IMG/VR virus record: IMGVR_UViG_3300030382_000963
Location: 1-20,189 of that record
From: a virus
DNA length: 20,189 nucleotides
Reading direction: 5' to 3' (one strand)
The notes beneath the pieces are model-generated. The model saw nothing but the letters and a program-made list of their open reading frames with translations, did no database searches and was not told the origin of the DNA. A program made the translations under genes and the position numbers. Of the stretch, positions 1 through 7,298 are shown piece after piece. Every line of letters begins with the position of its first letter. Position 1 is the stretch's first letter.

Positions 1-904
1 TATATTTCAACCCCTCACCTACATATAAATTATTAGTTGAAAATCTAAAACTTTCTGAAATTAAATGTGTTTGGGTATCTGCTGTGACTGTGTATGACGG
101 TACTTGCCAACTACAAGTATTATCTCCATCTACTCTTAAAAATTTAGTTGTTCCTGTTACCCCTGTTGAAGCTACTTCTGTTCCCTCTAAATTACAGGCA
201 AATTCTATACTATCTGTCCCACTATTTCCTGTTACTGCAATCCCTGTTCCTGCTGTTAATGTTAACGTGTCTGTATCACTATCAGCAACAGGGTCAGTTC
301 CACTTGGACAATCAATAGTTGAAAAGGCGTTTGTTGCTGCTGTTGGAAATGCTGAAAATTCTAGTTTCCCTGTTGTTCCTTTTGATATCAATGCTAAATC
401 AACTGAAGAAGCTGTGTCAGTAGTTACAAACGTCCACCCTGTATTTCCATCAATTACGGCAGGTGAGTTTGTTTGAACTAACGTTAAATTCGTTGTGTTG
501 TCTGTTGCACTATCATAAAGCACATAATTCCCTGCACCACTCACTGAATTCAATGCTGCTACTGTATCGTCAATAATACTTTCAACATTATCTCCGGATG
601 AAATTGCAACTTCTATTAATTGGTCGTAACCGTCAGGCAATGTTAATGTTCCGTCTGTGTCTACGTTATACCAAACACAAAATAATTTACTCAGTTGTTT
701 AGAGTAAATTGAAAAATACTTATTATTTGTTACACCACCTACATCAGAAGTTGGAGTTATAACGGTGGAATGAGAAGTTAACCCCTCAACATAACCAACC
801 GTGTTATCTTTTGTTTTTGTTAAAACACTATTTTGTGGTGCTGAACTGTGTTTTTGTGGCTTGTGTAATTGTGTCCCTGTTTGCTCCGAATGTAAATTAC
901 TCAT
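1..904 (-). CDS. Fibre-like virion protein, 3' end outside window
   Basis: An open frame starts at ATG 904-902 and stays open for 301 codons to the window edge, so its stop and C-terminus are not seen. The start lies three bases after the stop of the connector gene upstream. The N-terminus contains LHKPQKHSSAPQNSVLTK, close to the LHKPKG...ASNNTVLTK type of sequence found at the N-terminus of phage head- or tail-fibre proteins (family knowledge recalled, not searched). The rest is rich in Thr, Ser, Gly, Asp and Val with beta-repeat-like pieces such as TLTLTAGTGIAVTG, and few Lys or Arg. This composition suits a beta-structured fibre or decoration protein exposed on the particle. Which part of the virion carries it cannot be said from the sequence. 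I am confident that it is coding and less sure of the role. Confidence 0.72.
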   Translation of the reverse strand, partial: MSNLHSEQTGTQLHKPQKHSSAPQNSVLTKTKDNTVGYVEGLTSHSTVITPTSDVGGVTNNKYFSIYSKQLSKLFCVWYNVDTDGTLTLPDGYDQLIEVAISSGDNVESIIDDTVAALNSVSGAGNYVLYDSATDNTTNLTLVQTNSPAVIDGNTGWTFVTTDTASSVDLALISKGTTGKLEFSAFPTAATNAFSTIDCPSGTDPVADSDTDTLTLTAGTGIAVTGNSGTDSIEFACNLEGTEVASTGVTGTTKFLRVDGDNTCSWQVPSYTVTADTQTHLISESFRFSTNNLYVGEGLKY

Positions 905-907
905 AGT

Positions 908-1450
908 TTAGTAAAAAATTATTCCACCTTTTTTATTTGCTGCACTTCCATCATTGATAATATCTGTGTCGTGTGTATTATCTCTAAAAGTTGGATAGTT
1001 ATTTATATTTGTTGCGTCAGTTAAAAAATCTAACATATCTTGTAAGAACAATCCTGCTTTTCTTTCAACATCTATCTTCATCATATTAAACTCTGCCGGT
1101 GTTACTTTTACGCTATAATCATCTATGTTTGTCATAACACCACTAGAAGTTACATTATTTTGTATTTCGTTCATTGCTTCTAGTTTAACAAACCACGCTA
1201 AACACCGTGTTAAATAATCGTCCATCAAAAGTTGGTTTGCTACTGTTAACACTCCACCGCTATCGTGTTGTGTTACAAGTTCCTCGTAAAACTCTCTGCT
1301 TAAAGGTTTTTCTAAATGAGAAATTTCTGCTATTTTAATAATACTGCTTGTAAGAAGTGCCGTATCAAACACTTGACTAACCATTGAAATAGAAATAACC
1401 TCTGTTGCAAGAATCAAAGGGTCTAAATTATTAATATTGTTATAAGCCAT
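908..1450 (-). CDS. Head-tail connector-like protein
   Basis: A 180-residue, largely helical protein encoded two genes after the portal, the usual place for the adaptor that sits under the portal ring. Its layout, with an early LEKPLSREFYEELV helix, a central LLMDDYLTRCLAWFVKLEA helix, a short GVMTN turn and a long C-terminal helix ending near NNYPTFRDN, resembles the Bacteroidetes phage head-completion/connector family that I recall as DUF6712. The family match is from memory of its pattern and is not proven. Its ATG overlaps the upstream stop as TAATG, so the two genes are probably translationally coupled. Alternatives are another neck protein or an uncharacterised head protein. Confidence 0.6.
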   Translation of the reverse strand: MAYNNINNLDPLILATEVISISMVSQVFDTALLTSSIIKIAEISHLEKPLSREFYEELVTQHDSGGVLTVANQLLMDDYLTRCLAWFVKLEAMNEIQNNVTSSGVMTNIDDYSVKVTPAEFNMMKIDVERKAGLFLQDMLDFLTDATNINNYPTFRDNTHDTDIINDGSAANKKGGIIFY

Positions 1451-1893
1451 TACGAGCTAACACAAAGAATTTCAATATCACATAAATCACCGTTTGACTT
1501 ACCGGAACATTTAGTCATATCTTCTAACGTTCCCATTGTAACCGTGTTAACTGCATCCATCTGATTATTCATAATTACATAACTTTCTAAAGCATTTAAT
1601 TTTACACTATAATTTTCTGCTGCTGTTTGGAAATTTAACTGTACATAGTTAGTATCATCTAAATTCGTTATTCTTAAATACACTATACTATCTCCAACAA
1701 CTTGTCCTGCCTCGTCATTTGCTCCAAAAAGTAAGATATTTGCCTGTGATGTTGGTAGTGCTAAAACTCTTTGGATTACGTTTCCAACCACCTCGCTTGA
1801 TTTTGTAACTGTGTTTCCGTAAGTTTGACCATTTAAACTTATGCTTTCCGTTATTGTGCTTGTCAGTTCTACTGCTGTTACTGTTGTTGCCAT
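1450..1893 (-). CDS. Small virion protein, probably beta-rich
   Basis: A 147-residue protein whose N-terminus is rich in Thr, Val and Ser, with predicted strands throughout and the segment YLRITNLDDTNYVQLNF followed by a second strand pair (YSVKLNALESYVIM). This style, a strand carrying a Leu-Asp-Asp-Thr/Asn-Tyr-Val turn, is seen in small structural proteins of marine phages, although no named family is certain. It lies between portal and connector genes, so a capsid decoration or neck role is possible. The C-terminus has three Cys in KCSGKSNGDLCDIEILC. The start is preceded by an A-rich stretch (AAAAAAGTAAAATAAA) with no Shine-Dalgarno sequence. Confidence 0.6.
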   Translation of the reverse strand: MATTVTAVELTSTITESISLNGQTYGNTVTKSSEVVGNVIQRVLALPTSQANILLFGANDEAGQVVGDSIVYLRITNLDDTNYVQLNFQTAAENYSVKLNALESYVIMNNQMDAVNTVTMGTLEDMTKCSGKSNGDLCDIEILCVSS

Positions 1894-1907
1894 TTTATTT
1901 TACTTTT

Positions 1908-3185
1908 TTAATTTTCTAATTCTTTTTTTTCTTCAACTGTTGTTTCTTCTTCAGGTTCTTTTAAATTACTTAATTTATCATAACCGTCTTTTACTTTAAA
2001 TCCTAACGCTTCTCTTAATTCATTAATTTCTAAAACTGTATCAACTTTTATATCACTCATAAAAGAAATTGGTGGTTCGTATTTTATTTCTAAATCTGTA
2101 ACATCAAAACTGTTATCATTTAAAACACTTTTTATTGGGTTAAATAATAAATTCATTGTCCCCCTAATTACAGTTGACATAACCATTTCATAAGCAATAC
2201 GAATTTCATTTCCCTGTGAACTCATTTTGCCACTACTAACAACTCCACTTAAACTTGGTTGCCATCTATGAGCAGTTATAATATTTTGGTTTGTAATTTG
2301 TTGTAACTCCATAAAACTTCCGTCTTGGTTGTCGTTTATAGTTGTTACCGTTGCAGGACTTGTATCACCATTTTTTACTAGAAAAAGTATCTTGCCATTA
2401 TTCCCCTCTCCTGTAAATCTATTTCGTGCCTCTGTTACAAAATCTTCTGCTTCCTCGTCACTCATATCCCCATTAATTTCAACGATTGAACTAGGTTGAA
2501 AGTGCTGTTTGAATTTAGTATTATTCCACCTACCGATTTCATAATTTACGCTAATATCTTCAAGTGCTGCAATGTAATCCGGTAAACCATAATAATCAAA
2601 CTCAGGTTCATAATCTTTAACGTGTATCACACTTCTTTTATTCCCACCCTCTTTTATAAAATTTGGATAAAAAGGAATAACGTGTGCCTCATCAATTCTT
2701 TGTTTGTACTCACTCCAATCTGGGTGTACGATTACATTTTCTTTATCTTTTGCAATCCGTACTTTTGTTGCGTCTATGTGGTAAACACTAACTCCACCAT
2801 CATAAGTTACAATTTCATAATAGGCGTTTCCAAAAGTGTAATAATCATCTACAATCTTTCGCCATACGGACATAAAATTATCCCCATTAACATCCGTTGC
2901 TGTTAGATACTGCAATAACGGTTCGTTTTCTGTCAAAAAGCCACTACCAACTGTGTATGTTACTTTCTGTGAAAGTATAGAACGGTGAGTAGCAGACTTT
3001 CGTTTTAAATCTGCTAAATGATTTGGAAAATCATTATCATCACTTTCGCCAAAAGGAATGTAGTCAAATTGTAACTTATCTAAATTCTTTTCTTCTGCTA
3101 CGTTTCGTTGGGTTGTTAAATTTAAGACATCAAAAGCGACAATTCCGTTAGGACGATTGGTTTTTTTATTTGTCTTTTTTGCCAC
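1908..3185 (-). CDS. Phage portal protein (HK97/PBSX-like)
   Basis: At 425 residues this is the usual size for a portal of the HK97/SPP1-like siphovirus class. The portal forms the dodecameric ring through which terminase packages DNA and to which the tail connector binds. Visible features are an early helical clip region (about 45-80), the segment VWRKIVDDYYTFGNAYYEIV (108-127), the portal-like piece YYGLPDYIAALEDISVNYEI (198-217) followed by NNTKFKQHFQPSSIVEINGD, and an acidic C-terminal tail (407-425). The spacing of the GLPDY...A...N...F..N..P motif is the main reason for the call. Its start overlaps the end of the preceding 89-residue gene by 20 bases. In most tailed phages the portal follows the large terminase directly; here about 14 kb lies between them. 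Confidence 0.85.
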   Translation of the reverse strand: MAKKTNKKTNRPNGIVAFDVLNLTTQRNVAEEKNLDKLQFDYIPFGESDDNDFPNHLADLKRKSATHRSILSQKVTYTVGSGFLTENEPLLQYLTATDVNGDNFMSVWRKIVDDYYTFGNAYYEIVTYDGGVSVYHIDATKVRIAKDKENVIVHPDWSEYKQRIDEAHVIPFYPNFIKEGGNKRSVIHVKDYEPEFDYYGLPDYIAALEDISVNYEIGRWNNTKFKQHFQPSSIVEINGDMSDEEAEDFVTEARNRFTGEGNNGKILFLVKNGDTSPATVTTINDNQDGSFMELQQITNQNIITAHRWQPSLSGVVSSGKMSSQGNEIRIAYEMVMSTVIRGTMNLLFNPIKSVLNDNSFDVTDLEIKYEPPISFMSDIKVDTVLEINELREALGFKVKDGYDKLSNLKEPEEETTVEEKKELEN

Positions 3186-3435
3186 TTGATAATTCTATTT
3201 TTTCAACTTGTGGATGTCCACTATCATATAACATTTTTAATGTTGCCTGTGACATATCTTTTACAGACATTCGCATTTTTTTAAATACTAATCTTGCGTT
3301 CTCGCCAACACTTTCTAAAACTTGATACTTGTACTTTGCCATTTCTTTTTTTAATTTAATTGCTAATTCTTTTTGTATTCTGTGTAAATCTGCCCTCTTT
3401 TTTATTATGTTCTTGCTGCCACAATTACACCCCAT
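3166..3435 (-). CDS. Small basic protein with N-terminal CxC
   Basis: An 89-residue, Lys-rich, mainly helical protein beginning MGCNCGSKNIIKKR. Small proteins that begin with a Cys-x-Cys or Cys-Gly-x-Lys motif are often found next to portal genes in Bacteroidetes phages (recalled pattern), but I know of no assigned function. It overlaps the portal start by 20 bases and is the first gene after the terminator hairpin at 3459-3505, so it would be first in any portal transcript. A nucleic-acid-binding or small head protein role is conceivable. There is no membrane segment or signal peptide. Confidence 0.65.
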   Translation of the reverse strand: MGCNCGSKNIIKKRADLHRIQKELAIKLKKEMAKYKYQVLESVGENARLVFKKMRMSVKDMSQATLKMLYDSGHPQVEKIELSSGKKDK

Positions 3436-3458
3436 TTTGCAATGATACGACTTATTAA

Positions 3459-3505
3459 TTAAAAAAGGGTTGAGTTGTTATAAAAACTTCCCAACCCCTT
3501 TTTAA
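3459..3505 (-). terminator. Rho-independent terminator after tail tube gene
   Basis: On the minus strand AAAAAGGGGTTG (3503-3492) pairs with CAACCCTTTTTT (3472-3461), with one G-T pair and an extension of two A-T pairs, around a loop of about 19 bases. The distal arm ends in a run of six T. It lies in an 85-base gap between the tail tube gene and the small CxC gene, which is where a transcript of abundant capsid and tube mRNA would be limited. The gap holds nothing else that I can name. Confidence 0.75.
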
Positions 3506-3520
3506 AACTATAAATTATGC

Positions 3521-4129
3521 CTATGCCAATGTGTATCCTAATGCTGCTGCAATAGCAGGAGCAGAATCTATTGTAATAGCACCTGTGTACTCTCTTGGAT
3601 ATTCTGCCATAAATCCTTTCAGTTTCACAACTGTTTCGTTAGGGTCTTGTAATCCACTACCTGTGTTTTGTTCTCCACTAGAAAATTCTAAGAATGCGTC
3701 AGGGCTAAACACCTCATCATAACCAATACAGAAATGATATGTTGGTGGTGGTGCACCTACACCTGTGTCTGCATAAGTTTCCAAAATCGCAAATAAACCA
3801 CAAGTGTCTTTCAACTCCTCTAATCTTGCTTGAACTGCTGCTGTTATTTTTGGAACATTGAACCCTACTTCACATTCAACAACTGTTGAACCGTTTTCTC
3901 TTGAAGCGTTTGCGGTAAAATATGCTGTTTCTCTATCAAACTCAAACTTCCAAACATTAAACCCTGTTCCACCTGTGCCTGTTATCCCACCGATAGAATT
4001 ATAAGTATGTGGTGCGATTGGATTCGTTCCTGTTACATTCGCAACCTCTCCCAAGTATATTGTTTTGATACCACCTCTACGATTTCTATCATTACATAAT
4101 ATGGTATGACCTGCTGTTAATACTCCCAT
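3521..4129 (-). CDS. Likely major tail tube protein
   Basis: A 202-residue protein with the outline of siphovirus tail tube subunits, whose hexameric rings stack around the tape measure protein. Seen in the sequence: an N-terminal CNDRNRRGGIKTIYLGEV, a middle FEFDRETAYFTANASRENGS followed by VGFNVPKITAAVQARLEEL (the segment typical of tube proteins in which a strand leads to an amphipathic helix), then a Gly-Tyr-Asp turn, SSGEQNTGSGL, and a closing strand VKLKGFMAEYPREYTG resembling the final LxGxExxPA strand of the family. It sits directly after the capsid gene with a 28-base A/T gap and before a strong terminator, which suits a highly expressed product. An alternative is a capsid decoration protein. 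Confidence 0.6.
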   Translation of the reverse strand: MGVLTAGHTILCNDRNRRGGIKTIYLGEVANVTGTNPIAPHTYNSIGGITGTGGTGFNVWKFEFDRETAYFTANASRENGSTVVECEVGFNVPKITAAVQARLEELKDTCGLFAILETYADTGVGAPPPTYHFCIGYDEVFSPDAFLEFSSGEQNTGSGLQDPNETVVKLKGFMAEYPREYTGAITIDSAPAIAAALGYTLA

Positions 4130-4157
4130 TTTATTTTATTTTTTAAAAGTTATTATT

Positions 4158-5174
4158 TTATGAATTAGAATCAGAAACTACCGTTAACTCTGTGTTCTTA
4201 AAGTTAGTACCAATTACGTATTCAAATCTAAATCTATTCATTTTTTGGTCTTTATTGTACCACATATCAGCACCACTTACGCTATCGTAATCAGTTGCAA
4301 CAACAATATTGTTTTTAACTGTTAAAACAGAAATATGAGCATCAAAATCCTGTGCTCCATTATTACAAGACGCTGCTAATAAAGTTGTTCCTGCTCCACC
4401 ATCTGCTGCTATAACTGAATCCCATAATCCCAATTCTACAATCGGTATTCCTTGATAAGCTAATACAGGAACTCCACCAACCAATGCCGAATAACTACTG
4501 TCTGTTGCTGTTGCTGAAAGTGTTGCTCTGTAATTATCACACATTGAACGAGTAGCAAAGAAAACTAAATCTGCTCTGTTTTCTAATCCCTCACTTGGCA
4601 TAGCTACTAACTGTGCATCAAATTCTGCTTGTGCAACATTTGCTCCTAATGCACCGGAAGCAATCGCTAATTTTTGTCCTGCTGGTAAACCACTTAATTG
4701 AGCAAAAATTCCATTGTAAGGAGTGTAATCTGATGCTCCTACACCTACTGCGTTTGTGTTACCAAACCATAATTGTCTTTCTAAATCTCTTTTAACACCT
4801 CTTAACATAATATCTGCCACAATGCTTTGTAACTTTGTGCCGGAAATATCATCTTTGTTGTTTCCTGTTCTTAACAACTCTGCTTTGATAGAGTTCCAAA
4901 ATGCTCCACCTGCTTGTTCTACTTCTGCTTCCATACGTGCAACAGAGACTGTTCTTTGTGTCATTGTAACACCTGTTGCACCTGTAAAACCACTTGCTTC
5001 TGCCTTAGTAATTTTTGATAAGGTAGAAAATTTATCTAGTTGCTGACTAGATTTCACTCCTGTCATTATTTCAAAATAATCTAGTGCTGAATTGCCTACA
5101 AATAAAGGTTGCAGGAAATACTTTTGAGCATCTTCTTTTGAATACGTCAGTGCGTGAGTAATTAAATTTGCCAT
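4158..5174 (-). CDS. Major capsid protein (HK97-fold expected)
   Basis: A 338-residue protein encoded 32 bases after the maturation protease, the standard place for the major capsid protein. It is rich in Ala, Gly, Val and Ser, as capsid proteins usually are. It has an N-terminal helix region, a Gly/Thr-rich loop with GFTGATGVTMTQRTVS that could be the E-loop, a helix in NSIKAELLRTGN, and a C-terminal strand-rich region with VGGVPVLAYQGIPIVELGLW, a pattern typical of the A-domain of HK97-fold capsid proteins (VLxxGxPVV). There is no long N-terminal delta domain, so scaffolding may come from the protease C-terminus. The fold is inferred. Confidence 0.82.
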   Translation of the reverse strand: MANLITHALTYSKEDAQKYFLQPLFVGNSALDYFEIMTGVKSSQQLDKFSTLSKITKAEASGFTGATGVTMTQRTVSVARMEAEVEQAGGAFWNSIKAELLRTGNNKDDISGTKLQSIVADIMLRGVKRDLERQLWFGNTNAVGVGASDYTPYNGIFAQLSGLPAGQKLAIASGALGANVAQAEFDAQLVAMPSEGLENRADLVFFATRSMCDNYRATLSATATDSSYSALVGGVPVLAYQGIPIVELGLWDSVIAADGGAGTTLLAASCNNGAQDFDAHISVLTVKNNIVVATDYDSVSGADMWYNKDQKMNRFRFEYVIGTNFKNTELTVVSDSNS

Positions 5175-5206
5175 TTCTTTTTAATTTTTATTATTAATTA
5201 TTTTTA

Positions 5207-6484
5207 TTATTCCATTAATGATTTCATTGCTTCATTCCAACCGTTTGTTTCTTTGCTGTCCCCTTTTAAATTTAAGCTAGGGTCTTTGTCTGCTAAAACT
5301 TTATCACTTGTTGGTGTTGCGTTCAACTTATTAAGTTCCTCCACTTTTTCTTGTAGTTCTTTATTTAATATCTCTATCGTACTTTCGTGTGTTGCTACAA
5401 TAGAAAGCGTGTCAACTAACTCGTCTTGGATGTTTACTGCTTCCCCTATTGTTTGAGATAAATTGACCAATTCTCTTTTCACTGCTTTGTCGTCTAAAAT
5501 TCTAACTCCTTTTGGGGTGTCTTCTTTTATTCCGGAAATTCTATTTTTAAGATTTGTTAACATTCCTAAAATATCGTCCATAATATTTGGGTTTTGTTTT
5601 TTCTTAAAATCAACAACCCAACTCGGTGCGTTAGAAAATACTGTTTCGTTTACTGCTGCAACTTTAATTGGTTCACCAATGTTTGAAATAAAACCTTGCT
5701 CCATTGCTTCTGTTGCTGTAAACCACGTTTCAGCGTTCATCATTTCAATTATATCAGTATCTTTAATTCCTGTTCTTGTTGAATAGATACCAACCATTTG
5801 TTCTTTAATTTTATCTAACAACTCTGCTTTTTTTGTAAGGTCTTTTGCGTCACCCTGTATTCCAACACTTGGATTATGTATCATAATTAGTGAATTTTCA
5901 CTTGCACTAACTTCATCACCTGCTAACATAATAACAGAAGCCATACTTGCTGCTAATCCCTCTATTTCTACTGTTATATGTCCTTGATGTTTTTTTAGCG
6001 AATTATAAATTGCTATCCCCTCAAACACATCACCCCCTGCTGAATTAATTCTTAAATTAATTGGTGTGGTTTTTCCTGCTTTTGATAATTCATTAACAAC
6101 TTGTTTAGCAGTAAGTCCACCACTACCAATCATATCGTAAATAAAAATATCTTGTGTATTTTCAACCACTTCTTCTTCTTCTTCTTCTGGTTGGTTTTCG
6201 TCCCAACTTATTGAACACATTTCATTATCGTATTCATCAGTAACACATCTTTCCATAAAAGTTTCTTTGTCTTCTCCCTCTTTTGGAACTGCTATTTCGT
6301 TTGTTGGTTTGTCTTCTGCTTCTGCTTCTTCTACGTCTTCTTGTGGGTTTGCTTCGTTAAATTGTAAAGTACAGTACTCCTCTCTATCTTCCTCGTCAGA
6401 ATATTCTTTTGTAGTTCCCTCATCAGACATACAACGAGTTATAAAATCAACTTTTGTTTCGTCTTCGTTTGGTGTAATAGGCAT
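5207..6484 (-). CDS. ClpP-like head maturation protease with scaffold-like tail
   Basis: A 425-residue protein. Residues 110-295 are a ClpP/S49-like serine protease domain: INSAGGDVFEGIAIYNSL (146-163) gives the oxyanion strand, Ser180 in EGLAASMASVIMLAG is the nucleophile and His203 in LIMIHNPS the base. Such proteases cleave scaffold and capsid precursor during prohead maturation. The N-terminus (1-105) holds two copies of a short Cys-containing motif, DFITRCMSDE...YC (13-38) and TFMERCVTDE...MC (75-90), each followed by an acidic stretch. The C-terminal third (about 300-400) is predicted coiled coil with a Lys/Glu heptad pattern and could be the scaffold. It is followed by the capsid gene. 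An internal ATG at 5581-5579 (Met302) may give a separate scaffold product. Confidence 0.85.
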   Translation of the reverse strand: MPITPNEDETKVDFITRCMSDEGTTKEYSDEEDREEYCTLQFNEANPQEDVEEAEAEDKPTNEIAVPKEGEDKETFMERCVTDEYDNEMCSISWDENQPEEEEEEVVENTQDIFIYDMIGSGGLTAKQVVNELSKAGKTTPINLRINSAGGDVFEGIAIYNSLKKHQGHITVEIEGLAASMASVIMLAGDEVSASENSLIMIHNPSVGIQGDAKDLTKKAELLDKIKEQMVGIYSTRTGIKDTDIIEMMNAETWFTATEAMEQGFISNIGEPIKVAAVNETVFSNAPSWVVDFKKKQNPNIMDDILGMLTNLKNRISGIKEDTPKGVRILDDKAVKRELVNLSQTIGEAVNIQDELVDTLSIVATHESTIEILNKELQEKVEELNKLNATPTSDKVLADKDPSLNLKGDSKETNGWNEAMKSLME

Positions 6485-6503
6485 AATTTTTATTTTTAAT
6501 TTA

Positions 6504-6511
6504 CAAAAATA
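6504..6511 (-). promoter_or_regulatory. Possible Bacteroidetes-type -7 promoter element
   Basis: The minus strand reads TATTTTTG, an exact match to the Bacteroidetes -7 consensus TAnnTTTG, 19 bases before the ATG of the protease gene in a 57-base gap. No clear TTG or TTTG element is seen about 20 bases upstream, and in AT-rich DNA the match could arise by chance. If real, it would give the protease, capsid and tube genes their own transcript, ending at the hairpin at 3459-3505. Confidence 0.3.
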
Positions 6512-6541
6512 GAAAAACCGTAACTTTATTCTGCGCAGTTT

Positions 6542-6862
6542 TTAACGACAAACATTATTCTTAATCTCAAACTTTTTTTGGTATTCATAAATTATTGTCT
6601 GTATTTGCCTTTCGCTTAAATTGTATTCAATACTCATATCCATAAACGTATATGTCATATGACCTTTGTTTTTTATTAATTGCTTATAAAAATCATTTAC
6701 AATTAAAAAGTTTCTTATTGTGATTGGTTTTATTAAACCGTGTTGAGATAAATGTAAAATCAAATCTTTAACCGTTGCGTCTATTCCAAACCTTAAATTT
6801 ACTTCTTCACTAATAACGTCACAAAAACGTTGTATATCTTTCAAACTATTTTTTTTTCCCAT
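6542..6862 (-). CDS. Helix-turn-helix protein
   Basis: A 106-residue protein with a probable helix-turn-helix at residues 72-94 (TFMDMSIEYNLSERQIQTII), of the kind seen in Mor-like and resolvase-like DNA-binding proteins. The rest is helical, with FLIVNDFYKQLIKN just before the motif. It overlaps the upstream gene by 22 bases and stands directly before the protease gene, so it may act on transcription of the head genes; this is inference from position. A run of nine A at the overlap (6857-6849) is a possible slippery site. It could instead be a small virion or packaging-related protein. Confidence 0.6.
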   Translation of the reverse strand: MGKKNSLKDIQRFCDVISEEVNLRFGIDATVKDLILHLSQHGLIKPITIRNFLIVNDFYKQLIKNKGHMTYTFMDMSIEYNLSERQIQTIIYEYQKKFEIKNNVCR

Positions 6863-7107
6863 AAGTCATAAATTATTGTACTCCATAATTTAATTACTGT
6901 TGTTTGACACTCACCACAATCTAAATCGTCTTTTGTAAATGTTTCCGTCACCCCTGCAAAATGAGTATTGAAATAATTAAATAATTTTTTAATGTATTGT
7001 GAATGATGTTTATTGTGTTTAGAAAAGTAATTTGCGTTTTCTTCAAATACCTTTTGAATTTCACCTCTTTCTTTTTCTTTTACTTTTTCTGCAAGTTTTT
7101 CTACCAT
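6841..7107 (-). CDS. Small CGxC-containing protein
   Basis: An open frame runs from 7161, but I place the start at the internal ATG 7107-7105 (88 residues). The upstream start would overlap the cysteine-rich gene by 61 bases, whereas the internal one gives a 7-base overlap. The first part is a charged helix (KLAEKVKEKERGEIQKVF) and the second contains FNYFNTHFAGVTETF then DLDCGECQTTVIKLW. The shape of an aromatic helix followed by a CGxC and a final helix is one I associate with small phage proteins found next to zinc-ribbon genes; function is unknown. Only two Cys are present, so metal binding would need a partner or a dimer. Confidence 0.55.
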   Translation of the reverse strand: MVEKLAEKVKEKERGEIQKVFEENANYFSKHNKHHSQYIKKLFNYFNTHFAGVTETFTKDDLDCGECQTTVIKLWSTIIYDLWEKKIV

Positions 7108-7298
7108 TTGTCTATTGGACAACTTGTGTTCTTTAACGCTACTTTTTTTTGAATGGAACAACTACATTTGGAACAACTGTCCTCATTAAATAACGTTAAC
7201 CACTTGTCTCTTTTGTGCTCACATTTGTTACAAAATTCTAGTCGTGTTTTTCTTAATTTTTTGTCAGTAAATAGTGCTTTAAACAATTCAAACCCCAT
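7101..7298 (-). CDS. Zinc-ribbon-like small protein
   Basis: A 65-residue protein with Cys at 23, 26, 42, 45, 47 and 60, in the order CNKC, CSKCSC and SCPIDKW at the end. This matches a zinc-ribbon-like family common in phages (ICxxC..RCxxCGCxM..K..L..A.CP..KW), whose function is not known. The N-terminus is basic (KKLRKTRLE). It is the first gene after the 123-base intergenic region and is followed, with overlaps, by the CGxC and helix-turn-helix genes, so the three are likely expressed together. Confidence 0.65.
   Translation of the reverse strand: MGFELFKALFTDKKLRKTRLEFCNKCEHKRDKWLTLFNEDSCSKCSCSIQKKVALKNTSCPIDKW

Noticed and set aside
84-476. Plus-strand open frames here and elsewhere (for example 3531-3722, 5463-5786, 7879-8340, 10282-10707)
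   Set aside because: Each lies opposite a well-supported minus-strand gene, has the Ser/Leu/Phe-rich composition of an antisense shadow, and shows no family motif.
7108-7161. Upstream ATG at 7161 as start of the CGxC gene
   Set aside because: It would give a 61-base overlap with the cysteine-rich gene, and the extra 18 residues come from the frame opposite its conserved Cys end; the internal ATG at 7107 fits better.
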